From QNBT01 sp964563335 (lineage in GTDB: Bacteria > Planctomycetota > Phycisphaerae > Sedimentisphaerales > Anaerohalosphaeraceae): DNA of 37,314 nt. Positions 26,304 to 33,721 of this stretch are shown here, piece by piece; within the stretch, counting starts at the first letter, position 1; each line of letters begins with the position of its first letter. Made by a program: the position numbers and the translations under genes. The stretch spans positions 1-37,314 of the forward strand of contig CAZLWL010000018.1 of assembly GCA_964563335.1 (NCBI GenBank), written 5' to 3'. The notes beneath the pieces were generated by a model that was given only the letters and a program-made list of their open reading frames with translations, did no database searches and had not been told where the DNA came from.

Positions 26304-28145
26304 ATGAATATTAACACTGAAGCCATCGAGCAAACACTTTCGGTTGCAACGGAGCAGTTGATTCGCGCACGGCTGCCGGAAGGGTTCTGGCAGGGCCAAC
26401 TATCAAGCAGCGCGCTTGCTACGGCTACCGCGGTCTTTGCACTTTCTATGGCCGATGGGCAAAAGCATAAATCGCTTATCGCTTCCGGGCTGGACTGGCT
26501 CAGCAATAATAGCAACGTCGATGGCGGATGGGGCGATAGTATATTGAGCCAGAGCAATATGCCCACGACGATGCTCTGTTGGTCGGCGTTTTCCGTGGCG
26601 GAAGGTTCGGACCGTTCCCGACTTGTCGGGACTGTTGCCAAGGCCGAGTTGTGGATTGCCGGTCGCGCAGGCGATTTGGAGCCGAAGTCCCTGATAGAGG
26701 CCGTTAATCAGCAATACGGCGGCGACCGAACGTTCTCTGTACCGATTCTGACGATGTGTGCTCTCGCCGGTAGGTTAGGCGAGGGACGGCGGGCGTGGGC
26801 CAATATCAAAGCCTTACCTTTCGAATTAGCGGCATGTCCGCATCAGTTGTTCAAATGGCTGCGGCTGCCTGTAGTAAGCTATGCTCTGCCTGCCCTTATC
26901 GCCGTGGGACAGGTGAATTACCATAAGAACCGGCCTGTGAATCCGGTCTCAAGGCTTTTGCGACACATAACAAGGCGAAGGACTCTTGCGATATTGCAAA
27001 ATATACAGCCTGCCGGCGGAGGCTTTCTCGAAGCGGTACCGTTGACCGGCTTTGTAGTTATGAGCCTGATTGGGGCCGGCGAAAGTGATAGTCCTGTTGT
27101 GTCCAAAGGTATTGAATTTCTGCGCAACTCAGTCAGAGAAGATGGGAGTTGGCCGATCGATACGAATCTGGCCACCTGGCTAACAACGCTGTCGGTAAAT
27201 GCCCTCGCTATTGGGGCGGATTTTGAGAGAGTTCTTTCGCCGGATGAGCGGAGAAGTATTCAAGAATGGTTGCTCTCGCAACAATACCGCCGGGTTCACC
27301 CTTATACATACGCCGAGCCGGGTGGCTGGGCGTGGACGGATTTGCCGGGCGGTGTGCCAGACGCTGATGACACGGCAGGGGCTTTAATTGCACTTGGCAA
27401 CCTGAATCTAATAAATGACCGGGTTGTCGATGCTGCCGGCGCCGGCATCAAGTGGTTGCTCGGATTGCAAAATCGAGATGGTGGTATCCCTACTTTTTGC
27501 AGAGGATGGCTGGACCTGCCGTTTGACCGCAGCGCACCGGATTTGACCGCACACGCTATCACTGCTATGGCTGCCTGGCAGGACAGGTTGCCGAACCGGC
27601 TTGCAAGACAGGTCAACCAGTCAATCGAAAGGGGTATCAAGTACCTCGCAAATGTTCAGAATGATAACGGGGCATGGCTCCCATTATGGTTCGGCAACGA
27701 GTCTGCACCGAATCAGGAAAGCCGGGTTTACGGGACAAGCCGTGTGTTAACGTCGCTGCAACAATTGCCCTTACGATTCATTTCCGGTCACCTTATGACG
27801 CTGACCAGGGCTACTGAATGGCTTTTGTCTGTCCGGAACACCGATGGCGGATGGGGCGGAGCAAAATCTGTTAATTCATCCGTTGAAGAGACTGCCTTGG
27901 CGGTTGATGCTCTGGCGGGCCTCCTCGGTGTCTGGCCGGCTAATGAGGCGTTACAATTATCGACAGAGACGATAGAGTCCGCCCTTTGGCGCGGAGTCGG
28001 CTGGCTCGTGCAGAAAACTGAAGGAGGAAAAGTGATGCAGCCTGCCCCGATCGGACTATATTTTGCAAAGCTGTGGTATTTCGAACAGTTGTATCCGGCG
28101 ATATTTACCGTTTCGGCGTTAAATAAGGCCCGGAGACTATTGTGA
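26304..28145 (+). CDS. Squalene-hopene-cyclase-like terpene cyclase (class II)
   Basis: The 613-residue protein is close to the usual 620-650 of squalene-hopene cyclases. It has the protonation motif DADD (353-356, in GVPDADDTAG), QW-like repeats (NVDGGWGDS, REDGSWPIDTNL, NRDGGIPTF, NDNGAWLPLWFGN, NTDGGWGG) and the C-terminal block PIGLYFAKLWYFEQLYP typical of the family. Enzymes of this class start cyclisation of a polyprene by protonating a terminal double bond at the membrane face. The substrate could be squalene, a head-to-tail prenyl chain or a prenylated compound; with only a polyprenyl synthase in the cluster and no squalene or phytoene synthase, the last two deserve weight. The gene starts 5 bases after its neighbour without an obvious ribosome binding site, implying coupling. 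Confidence 0.9.
   Translation: MNINTEAIEQTLSVATEQLIRARLPEGFWQGQLSSSALATATAVFALSMADGQKHKSLIASGLDWLSNNSNVDGGWGDSILSQSNMPTTMLCWSAFSVAEGSDRSRLVGTVAKAELWIAGRAGDLEPKSLIEAVNQQYGGDRTFSVPILTMCALAGRLGEGRRAWANIKALPFELAACPHQLFKWLRLPVVSYALPALIAVGQVNYHKNRPVNPVSRLLRHITRRRTLAILQNIQPAGGGFLEAVPLTGFVVMSLIGAGESDSPVVSKGIEFLRNSVREDGSWPIDTNLATWLTTLSVNALAIGADFERVLSPDERRSIQEWLLSQQYRRVHPYTYAEPGGWAWTDLPGGVPDADDTAGALIALGNLNLINDRVVDAAGAGIKWLLGLQNRDGGIPTFCRGWLDLPFDRSAPDLTAHAITAMAAWQDRLPNRLARQVNQSIERGIKYLANVQNDNGAWLPLWFGNESAPNQESRVYGTSRVLTSLQQLPLRFISGHLMTLTRATEWLLSVRNTDGGWGGAKSVNSSVEETALAVDALAGLLGVWPANEALQLSTETIESALWRGVGWLVQKTEGGKVMQPAPIGLYFAKLWYFEQLYPAIFTVSALNKARRLL
26616..26631. repeat. 16-bp palindrome TCCCGACTTGTCGGGA inside the cyclase gene
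   Basis: Two 7-base arms around TT. It falls in a poorly conserved loop of the cyclase (SDRSRLVGT) and resembles the palindrome at 544-559 in length and outer bases. Confidence 0.6.
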
Positions 28146-28240
28146 TATTTCTGGATTCGAATTAGCTTGGGTGATGAAACGATTGAGGTTCAACTTACTG
28201 TTATAGCAAAAAGGGCTGATTTCCGTTATGATGCGGCCCG

Positions 28241-29659
28241 ATGAACAAAACAGAATCACATAAACAAGTATCCCTGTCATTTGATCAGGGAACACTTTTG
28301 CTTACAGGCCCAGCTCGTAGCCAGTTGCCTGACACCTCTGGCTCGTGTGTTTGGAGGTGGGATAGTCGTGTTGGAGCCTGGCGGTGCGATGCAATTTATT
28401 ATGCTGCAGTTCGCAAAGCCTTATTTGAGCGATTCGGAACGCACTTTTCTGATAAAGTGATGAAATCTGCTTGTATTTCCTGGCCTAAAGTGGACCTGCC
28501 GAAACTAAGACGTGAGCAGACAGATGCTCTTACGGCATGGAGTCAGGCCACCTGCCGCGGACAGATAATTATGCCAACGGGAACAGGTAAAACCGAGGTG
28601 GCACTTGCAGCGATGGCTCGAACAAAAACAGCGACGCTGGTGGTTGCACCGGTTCGGGACCTAATGTATCAATGGCACCGACGGATTCTACAAGCCTTTG
28701 ATGTAGATGGCGGTATTGTCGGCGATGGCCTTTCCAATATAAAGCCGATTACAGTAACAACGTATGACAGTGCATATATTCACATGGCTAAGATAGGCGC
28801 TGGTTTTGGTCTGTTGATTTTTGATGAAGAACACCATCTGCCTGGAAAATGCCGCCGTGAGGCTGCTATTCTAAGTACCGCTGCTATGAGACTCGGATTG
28901 ACAGCTACACCGGAACGTTCAGACGGCCTGCACAAGGACCTGGATTGGCTCATTGGCCCGGTTGTTTACAATATGCCCTTTAAGCAGGCCGAAGGCTCAA
29001 CGTTAGCCGATTTTGATGTGGTGCGTATTCCTGTGGCATTAAATGATAGCGAACAGGCTACCTATGACCAGTGCAGCAGGGTAATTCGCCACTTTATAAT
29101 CTCACGCCGCAAGGAACAGCCCGGCTATAGCTGGCAGGATTTGTGTAAGGAATCCGGCAAAGAACCGCAGGCTCGTAATGCACAAAAAGCTTACTACCTC
29201 AAGCAGTCTATCGAAAACCGTGCCACTGAAAAGCTACGGGTGCTGGAAGATATTTTCAGATTACACAAAGGTCAGCAAATACTTGTTTTTGCAGGCTCGA
29301 ATATAATGGCAATAGAAGTGTCTCGACGATTCCTTGTGCCAACAATTCTGTCGCATACCCGCAAACGTGAACGTCTTGCCGTGCTGGATAGTTTTGCCAG
29401 AGGTCGGTTTGAGGTTCTTGTTGCAAATCGTGTTCTGGATGAAGGAGTGGATGTACCTGAGGCGAAAGTAGCGGTGGTTATTGGTGGACAAGGCTCAACA
29501 CGTCAGGCCAAACAGCGGCTTGGCCGGATTTTGAGAAGGTCCGGCAATGCCACAGCTACTTTATACGAAGTAGTCTGTGAAAATACCAAGGAAGTTCAGC
29601 GTTCCCGAAAGAGGCGAAAGAGCGATGCTTACGAGCGAACAATCCATCGTAGAGTTTAA
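28241..29659 (+). CDS. XPB-like superfamily 2 DNA helicase
   Basis: The 472-residue protein has an N-terminal damage-recognition-like region (1-85), then Walker A MPTGTGKTE (111-119), DEEH box FDEEHHLPG (194-202), TATPERSDG (221-229), and a second RecA-like domain with LVANRVLDEGVDVPEA and QRLGRILRR. The DEEHHLPG and TATPERSDG blocks are typical of XPB/RAD25-like helicases. It should unwind DNA from the 3' end and open damaged sites for the nuclease encoded next, with which it overlaps by 35 bases. No clear ribosome binding site precedes ATG 28241; a short overlapping frame (28228-28263) with AAAAAGGG before it may couple translation. The 95-base gap upstream shows no convincing promoter. Confidence 0.88.
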   Translation: MNKTESHKQVSLSFDQGTLLLTGPARSQLPDTSGSCVWRWDSRVGAWRCDAIYYAAVRKALFERFGTHFSDKVMKSACISWPKVDLPKLRREQTDALTAWSQATCRGQIIMPTGTGKTEVALAAMARTKTATLVVAPVRDLMYQWHRRILQAFDVDGGIVGDGLSNIKPITVTTYDSAYIHMAKIGAGFGLLIFDEEHHLPGKCRREAAILSTAAMRLGLTATPERSDGLHKDLDWLIGPVVYNMPFKQAEGSTLADFDVVRIPVALNDSEQATYDQCSRVIRHFIISRRKEQPGYSWQDLCKESGKEPQARNAQKAYYLKQSIENRATEKLRVLEDIFRLHKGQQILVFAGSNIMAIEVSRRFLVPTILSHTRKRERLAVLDSFARGRFEVLVANRVLDEGVDVPEAKVAVVIGGQGSTRQAKQRLGRILRRSGNATATLYEVVCENTKEVQRSRKRRKSDAYERTIHRRV

Positions 29660-30839
29660 GGCAGGCCGGGCTATTCCCGACCGCCTGACGCAAAGTACGC
29701 ATCGGCATTATACCGAATATGCCGAGAAGATGCTTTCCGTTTATCGCAACGCTATCGGCAGGCAGCGTCGCCGGTTGCATCGTCAAATTGAGTCACTTTT
29801 TGCCGATGAGCCGGATTGTCCCGTTAGACGAATTCAGGCATTTTGCAAACTGCTGGATGACAAAAGCATTTATCAAACTGACCCTGATGGTAGAGCCGCA
29901 AAACTTCGGTTGCAGGTTTTTGCCGAAGCCGGGCGATTCCACCCACTCGTCGCCAAGGCCGACCGGCTCTTTGAACATGATGAAAAAAAAATAAAAGCAC
30001 GGCTTGCAGACGAAATAGGCACACCGTGGGAGCAAATTGAACAGATTCTCTATTCAGATGTGCTGAGTTTTCAGCGGTTGGAACAATTTGAGGGATACCC
30101 AAGTGCTGCAGCTTTGCTATCCCGATATAATGTCGCTCAACTTCAGGCCTGTCTATACAGGGCTGAAAGTATGATAGTTTCAGCAACTGATGACTTCAAA
30201 ACCATACTCCGTTATGCCAAGTTAGCCCACCTCTTGCACGATATAGTACGATTAGGGCCGTCAAAGTACCGTATCACTTTTTCAGGACCTGCTTCGGTAT
30301 CGCGCCGGACCCGACGCTATGGTGTAAATTTTGCAAAGTTTTTGCCGGCATTACTCGCCTGTAAAGGCTGGAAAATGACAGCCCTGCTTAAAACTCCCTG
30401 GAACCAACCTGCAAAATTCATCCTCTCCGACAAAGATGGTTTCATCAGCCACCTGCCGTCACCGGATGAGTTTGATTCCACTCTGGAAGCCTCTTTTGCC
30501 GGGAAATTCGGTTCTAAACGTGACGGCTGGCAATTGATTCGCGAAGGTGAAATTTTACACCATCATCAGAAGACCTTCGTTCCGGATTTTACCTTCCGGC
30601 ACGAAGACGGCACTGAAGTTCTTCTGGAAATCGTCGGCTTCTGGACACCGGAATACCTGGAACATAAGCGCGAGACGTTACAGCAATTTCGACATCACAA
30701 AATTTTGATTGCCGTACCGGAAAAGTCCCTGCGAGAAGGGGCAAGCGTCGGGAAAAATGTGCTGCTTTATAAAACGACCTTAAAACTTAAACCTCTAACG
30801 GAAGCTCTGGAAAGAATCCGAACTGAAAACAGTTTATAG
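29625..30839 (+). CDS. DUF790 family nuclease, Bax1-like partner of XPB
   Basis: From ATG 29625 the protein has about 404 residues, the usual size of DUF790/Bax1 proteins. The C-terminal block FVPDFTFRHEDGTEVLLEIVGFW (about 318-340, here given by its key residues D321 and E335) holds the acidic residues of the PD-(D/E)xK-like nuclease core. The N-terminal part is helical and charged. In archaea Bax1 binds XPB and cuts bubble or fork DNA during nucleotide excision repair; the gene pair here has the same order. An in-frame GTG at 29577 lies within the helicase gene; ATG 29625 has GAGG 15 bases upstream and matches the family N terminus (MLTSEQS). Confidence 0.85.
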   Translation: MLTSEQSIVEFKAGRAIPDRLTQSTHRHYTEYAEKMLSVYRNAIGRQRRRLHRQIESLFADEPDCPVRRIQAFCKLLDDKSIYQTDPDGRAAKLRLQVFAEAGRFHPLVAKADRLFEHDEKKIKARLADEIGTPWEQIEQILYSDVLSFQRLEQFEGYPSAAALLSRYNVAQLQACLYRAESMIVSATDDFKTILRYAKLAHLLHDIVRLGPSKYRITFSGPASVSRRTRRYGVNFAKFLPALLACKGWKMTALLKTPWNQPAKFILSDKDGFISHLPSPDEFDSTLEASFAGKFGSKRDGWQLIREGEILHHHQKTFVPDFTFRHEDGTEVLLEIVGFWTPEYLEHKRETLQQFRHHKILIAVPEKSLREGASVGKNVLLYKTTLKLKPLTEALERIRTENSL

Positions 30840-30925
30840 TGATTTGAAATGTTGGACCAATTTTCATTTTTCAAACAACAACCAATGCGAAAAGTCAGCT
30901 GATTTCTGCTTGCATCCCCGTTTTC

Positions 30926-31016
30926 ACGAGGACAAGTTTATCTCGTGCTACGTAGCGAGCCTACTCCGCCGTAGTAGCCTACGGCTACGAAGGCTGGAAG
31001 CTACTTCACAGAGTAG
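30926..31016. repeat. Cluster of short palindromes
   Basis: ACGAG/CTCGT (30926-30930/30942-30946), GCTACGTAGC (30947-30956), GCCGTAG-TAGC-CTACGGC (30968-30985) and CTACT/AGTAG (31001-31005/31012-31016) lie one after the other and share a CTAC/GTAG core. The arrangement resembles small interspersed palindromic elements; other copies would have to be sought outside the window. Confidence 0.55.
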
Positions 31017-31039
31017 TACGCTTTGTGCCGTCGGCATTA

Positions 31040-31066
31040 GAAAACTAAAAGCTGAAAACTAAAAGC
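31040..31066 (+). repeat. 13-bp direct repeat GAAAACTAAAAGC
   Basis: Two perfect copies at 31040-31052 and 31054-31066, one base apart. Confidence 0.7.
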
Positions 31067-31085
31067 GAAAAACCATAATTTAAGG

Positions 31086-31114
31086 TTCAAAAGTTTTGCT
31101 CTTTACGCTATAAT
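31086..31114 (+). promoter_or_regulatory. Promoter of recQ
   Basis: TTCAAA (31086-31091), a 17-base spacer and a perfect TATAAT (31109-31114). The start point near 31121 gives a leader of about 58 bases. Confidence 0.55.
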
Positions 31115-31178
31115 TTTACGGTTCCCGTTCCTTCGCCGCGCTCGAGGACGGGGTTTACGTTTTTCGCTATTATTACCG

Positions 31179-32984
31179 ATGATGGAAGATATTCAAAAAG
31201 TATTGGCTAAATATTGGGGCTATGATGGCTTTCTGCCGTTGCAGAAAGAGGCTATGGGGTGTATCAGTCGTGGGCAGGATTCAATTGTGGTCCTGCCGAC
31301 CGGAGGTGGCAAATCACTCTGCTTTCAGGCACCGGCTGTAACTATGCCGGGCCTCGCTGTTGTGGTCTCGCCACTTATTTCTTTGATGAAGGACCAGGTT
31401 GATGCATTAAGCGAATGCGGTGTCCCTGCCGGGCGTATTGACAGTTCGCTTTCCTTCCACGAGCGGCAAACGGTTTTCGCTCAGATACACAACAAAAAGC
31501 TCAAACTTCTTTATCTGTCCCCGGAACGACTCGTTTCAGATGGTTTCCTTCAGTTTCTTCGAAATGCCGGACTTTCTTTTATTGCTATCGACGAGGCCCA
31601 TTGCGTTAGTATGTGGGGCCATGACTTTCGGCCGGAATATCGCCAACTCGGACTTCTGAGGCAAGCTTTTCCAAATACAGCTATCGGAGCCTATACCGCC
31701 ACAGCCACCGAACAGGTGCGTAACGACATTGCCGAACAACTACATTTGAGGGACCCTGAAATGCTGATCGGCTCGTTTGATCGCCCAAATCTTATTTATA
31801 AGGTCCGGCGGCGCACGGATAAAATAAAGCAGCTCCGTGCTGTGCTCGAAAGACATAAAGGCGAGTCCGGCATTATTTATTGTATTCGGCGAAAGGACGT
31901 CGAAGCTGTGTGTGTCCAATTGGCTGCCAAAGGCTACAGTGTGGCACCATACCATGCGGGCATGGCGGGCGAAGAGCGAAAAAAGAATCAGGAAGCGTTC
32001 ATTGCCGAGAAGGTCAATACTATTGTTGCTACCATTGCGTTCGGTATGGGCATCGACAAATCTAATGTCCGTTATGTCATTCACACCGGCATGCCTAAAT
32101 CGCTTGAGCACTATCAGCAGGAAAGCGGCCGGGCAGGTCGTGATGGTCTTGAAGCTGAATGCTGTTTGTTCTATTCAGGTGGCGATTACGGCATCTGGAA
32201 AAGTTTGATGAGCGATATGGTGCCGGAGCCTCAAGAGATTGCAATGGTCAAACTCCGTGGAATGTATAACTACTGCACTGTCGGAGTATGCAGACACAGA
32301 GCGATTCTTCGATACTTCGGACAAGACCTTGATAAGAGTAACTGCGCCGCCTGCGATATATGCCTCGGCGAACTGGACTGCATAGAAGACGGGCTAATAA
32401 CCGCCAAGAAAATTCTGTCATGTGTTATTCGTCTTGGCCAGCGGTTCGGCGGCAGTTACACGGCCTCGGTGCTGGTCGGTTCGCATGAGAAACGCATACT
32501 GGAAAACAATCACGATGCACTCAGCACATACGGTCTGCTGAGCGATTATTCGAAGCATACTGTGTATGACTGGATTGAACAGCTTGTAGGGCAGGACTAC
32601 CTTGAGAAAACCGGTGAGTACAATGTTCTGAATGTAACCGAGAAAGGCCGGGGAGTCCTGAAAGGAAAAGAAACGCCTCGCCTGCTCAAGCCCGCCCAAA
32701 AGCCGGCCAAGGTATCCAAAGTCGTTGAAGATTCATGGCAGGGAGTTGACAGGGGATTGTTCGAGGCTTTACGAAAGTTACGGGCAATCATTGCACGCAA
32801 AAAGGGGGTTCCAGCTTACATAATCTTTGGCGATGCTGCACTGCGAGACATGGCCCGCAGAAGACCTTCTACGTCCCAGGGCTTTCTCGAAGTCAAAGGG
32901 GTTGGCCAGAAAAAACTCCAGCAGTACGGCGAAGTTGTGCTTGGCGCTATTAAGGATTATTGTCAGGCGGATTCTCTCAAATAA
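31179..32984 (+). CDS. recQ: ATP-dependent DNA helicase RecQ
   Basis: The 601-residue protein has the full layout of bacterial RecQ: Walker A PTGGGKS (40-46), DEAH box with the aromatic-rich loop (DEAHCVSMWGHDFRPEY, 138-154), motif VI QESGRAGRDG (314-323), zinc-binding cysteines C371, C389, C392 and C395, a winged-helix region (about 405-510) and a C-terminal HRDC domain (about 525-600). RecQ unwinds forks and recombination intermediates from the 3' end. It has its own promoter after the XPB/Bax1 pair. Its last 22 bases overlap the 3' end of the LexA-like gene on the opposite strand. Confidence 0.96.
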   Translation: MMEDIQKVLAKYWGYDGFLPLQKEAMGCISRGQDSIVVLPTGGGKSLCFQAPAVTMPGLAVVVSPLISLMKDQVDALSECGVPAGRIDSSLSFHERQTVFAQIHNKKLKLLYLSPERLVSDGFLQFLRNAGLSFIAIDEAHCVSMWGHDFRPEYRQLGLLRQAFPNTAIGAYTATATEQVRNDIAEQLHLRDPEMLIGSFDRPNLIYKVRRRTDKIKQLRAVLERHKGESGIIYCIRRKDVEAVCVQLAAKGYSVAPYHAGMAGEERKKNQEAFIAEKVNTIVATIAFGMGIDKSNVRYVIHTGMPKSLEHYQQESGRAGRDGLEAECCLFYSGGDYGIWKSLMSDMVPEPQEIAMVKLRGMYNYCTVGVCRHRAILRYFGQDLDKSNCAACDICLGELDCIEDGLITAKKILSCVIRLGQRFGGSYTASVLVGSHEKRILENNHDALSTYGLLSDYSKHTVYDWIEQLVGQDYLEKTGEYNVLNVTEKGRGVLKGKETPRLLKPAQKPAKVSKVVEDSWQGVDRGLFEALRKLRAIIARKKGVPAYIIFGDAALRDMARRRPSTSQGFLEVKGVGQKKLQQYGEVVLGAIKDYCQADSLK

Positions 32985-33145
32985 CCATGACCAAAAAGGT
33001 ACCGTATTCGGTCGTAGGCTGCGCTTAGAGAAATGCCGAGCGCTTCGGCAATTTCTTTCATGGCCGGAGCACAATCATTGCTCTTGATGTAGTCATAGAT
33101 AAAACGCAAAGTGCGCAATTGCTTGTCTTTTAATTGTCGTTCCAT
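32963..33145 (-). CDS. Stand-alone LexA-type winged-helix DNA-binding protein
   Basis: The 60-residue protein from ATG 33145 is nearly all LexA N-terminal domain: KDKQLRTLRFIYDYIKSNDC, then APAMKEIAEALGISLSAAYD (the helix-turn-helix) and RIRYLFGHGYLRESA (the wing). Full LexA goes on for about 130 more residues with a Ser/Lys self-cleaving domain; here a stop follows the wing at once. A longer form from ATG 33184 would add 13 residues without family resemblance. It should dimerise poorly by itself, so it may be a truncated remnant or a small regulator that escapes RecA-driven cleavage. Its stop lies inside the 3' end of recQ, and a palindrome (33219-33231) lies upstream in the divergent promoter region. 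Confidence 0.7.
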   Translation of the reverse strand: MERQLKDKQLRTLRFIYDYIKSNDCAPAMKEIAEALGISLSAAYDRIRYLFGHGYLRESA

Positions 33146-33209
33146 GCCCTGAACTTTACCGGCAAAAGGGGCACTTTGCAACAATTTACGCTATTTTCCC
33201 CCAAAAGGC

Positions 33210-33237
33210 TTGACAACTCCAGATTATCTGGTACAAT
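33210..33237 (+). promoter_or_regulatory. Strong promoter before the beta-helix pseudogene
   Basis: TTGACA (33210-33215), a 16-base spacer and TACAAT (33232-33237). The GGAGGT ribosome binding site at 33268-33273 and GTG start at 33282 follow at normal distances. Confidence 0.6.
33219..33231. promoter_or_regulatory. Candidate operator CCAGATTATCTGG
   Basis: Perfect 6+1+6 palindrome that occupies most of the spacer between the -35 and -10 boxes of the rightward promoter. On the other strand its centre reads GATAAT, a possible -10 for the LexA-like gene. A repressor bound here would block both directions. Confidence 0.5.
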
Positions 33238-33281
33238 GATATCTGAATGTGGGGGCAAATCTGACTTGGAGGTTTAAGGAA

Positions 33282-33505
33282 GTGAAAACGTTAGTTTTGG
33301 CTTGGACATGCCTGCTCTTAGTCATTCCCTGTAGTGCAGACATAATTTATGTCAACTGGGACGGCTCAGGCGATTTCACTACCAGGCGGCAATAGACGCC
33401 GCAAACGACCTCGATACCATCATCGTTTCAGAGGGAGGGTATTATGAGAATATCAACTTTGGCGGCAAGGATATTATTCTTACTTCTGTTGACCCGGCAC
33501 GATAA
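33282..33505 (+). pseudogene. Frameshifted remnant of a secreted beta-helix protein
   Basis: From GTG 33282 the frame encodes a signal peptide (KTLVLAWTCLLLVIPCSA) and the start DIIYVNWDGSGDFTT, then stops at 33393-33395. The continuation QAAIDAANDLDTIIVSEGGY, followed by a YENINFGG-type strand, lies in another frame (33383-33502) and ends at TAA 33503-33505. In intact planctomycete parallel beta-helix proteins these pieces are contiguous (GDFTTIQAAIDAA), so a small deletion near 33381 has broken the gene, and hundreds of codons of helix are missing after 33505. The promoter and GGAGGT site in front are intact. The family often degrades or binds polysaccharide. Confidence 0.75.
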
Positions 33506-33527
33506 CCAACTGTCTTGTGTGGGAAAA

Positions 33528-33547
33528 TAGCCACCCTCAGGTGGCTA
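33528..33547. terminator. Hairpin TAGCCACC-CTCA-GGTGGCTA
   Basis: A perfect 8-base stem with a 4-base loop just after the pseudogene. No T-run follows on the + strand. It is a possible terminator or remnant repeat. Confidence 0.35.
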
Positions 33548-33691
33548 CTGGACCGGAAATCGGGTGCAGGGCTTTCCAATTTGTTCAAATTCCATAACAG
33601 CAGAGCATTTACACCTACCTCATAGTCTTGTAATACTTCCCAAAAAACAACCGAAAAAAAATTTTTGATATTTTTTTTTGACATTTTTTTC

Positions 33692-33721
33692 TTGACAATT
33701 ATCGAGTAGATAGTGTATATT
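33692..33721 (+). promoter_or_regulatory. Promoter of the secreted-protein genes
   Basis: TTGACA (33692-33697), an 18-base spacer and TATATT (33716-33721). A second TTGACA lies at 33678-33683, and upstream are long A and T runs (33652-33690) that could act as an UP element or bend the DNA. Transcription would start near 33728, leaving a leader of about 390 bases before 34119. Confidence 0.55.

Larger units (their letters stand above)
30840..31178. other. Intergenic region before recQ
   Basis: These 339 bases contain a palindrome-rich segment (30926-31016), a 13-bp tandem repeat (31040-31066) and the recQ promoter (31086-31114). GCGAAAAAC (31065-31073) is also inverted at 31159-31167. The open frame at 30844-31062 reads through the palindromes and is not a believable gene. 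Confidence 0.6.

Noticed and set aside
21335..28145. A standard hopanoid biosynthesis cluster
   Set aside because: No hpnCDE, squalene synthase, HpnH or later side-chain genes are present; only the cyclase resembles the hopanoid pathway.
30844..31062. A 72-residue open frame on the + strand
   Set aside because: It reads through the palindrome cluster and repeats, has no ribosome binding site, and gives a low-complexity translation.
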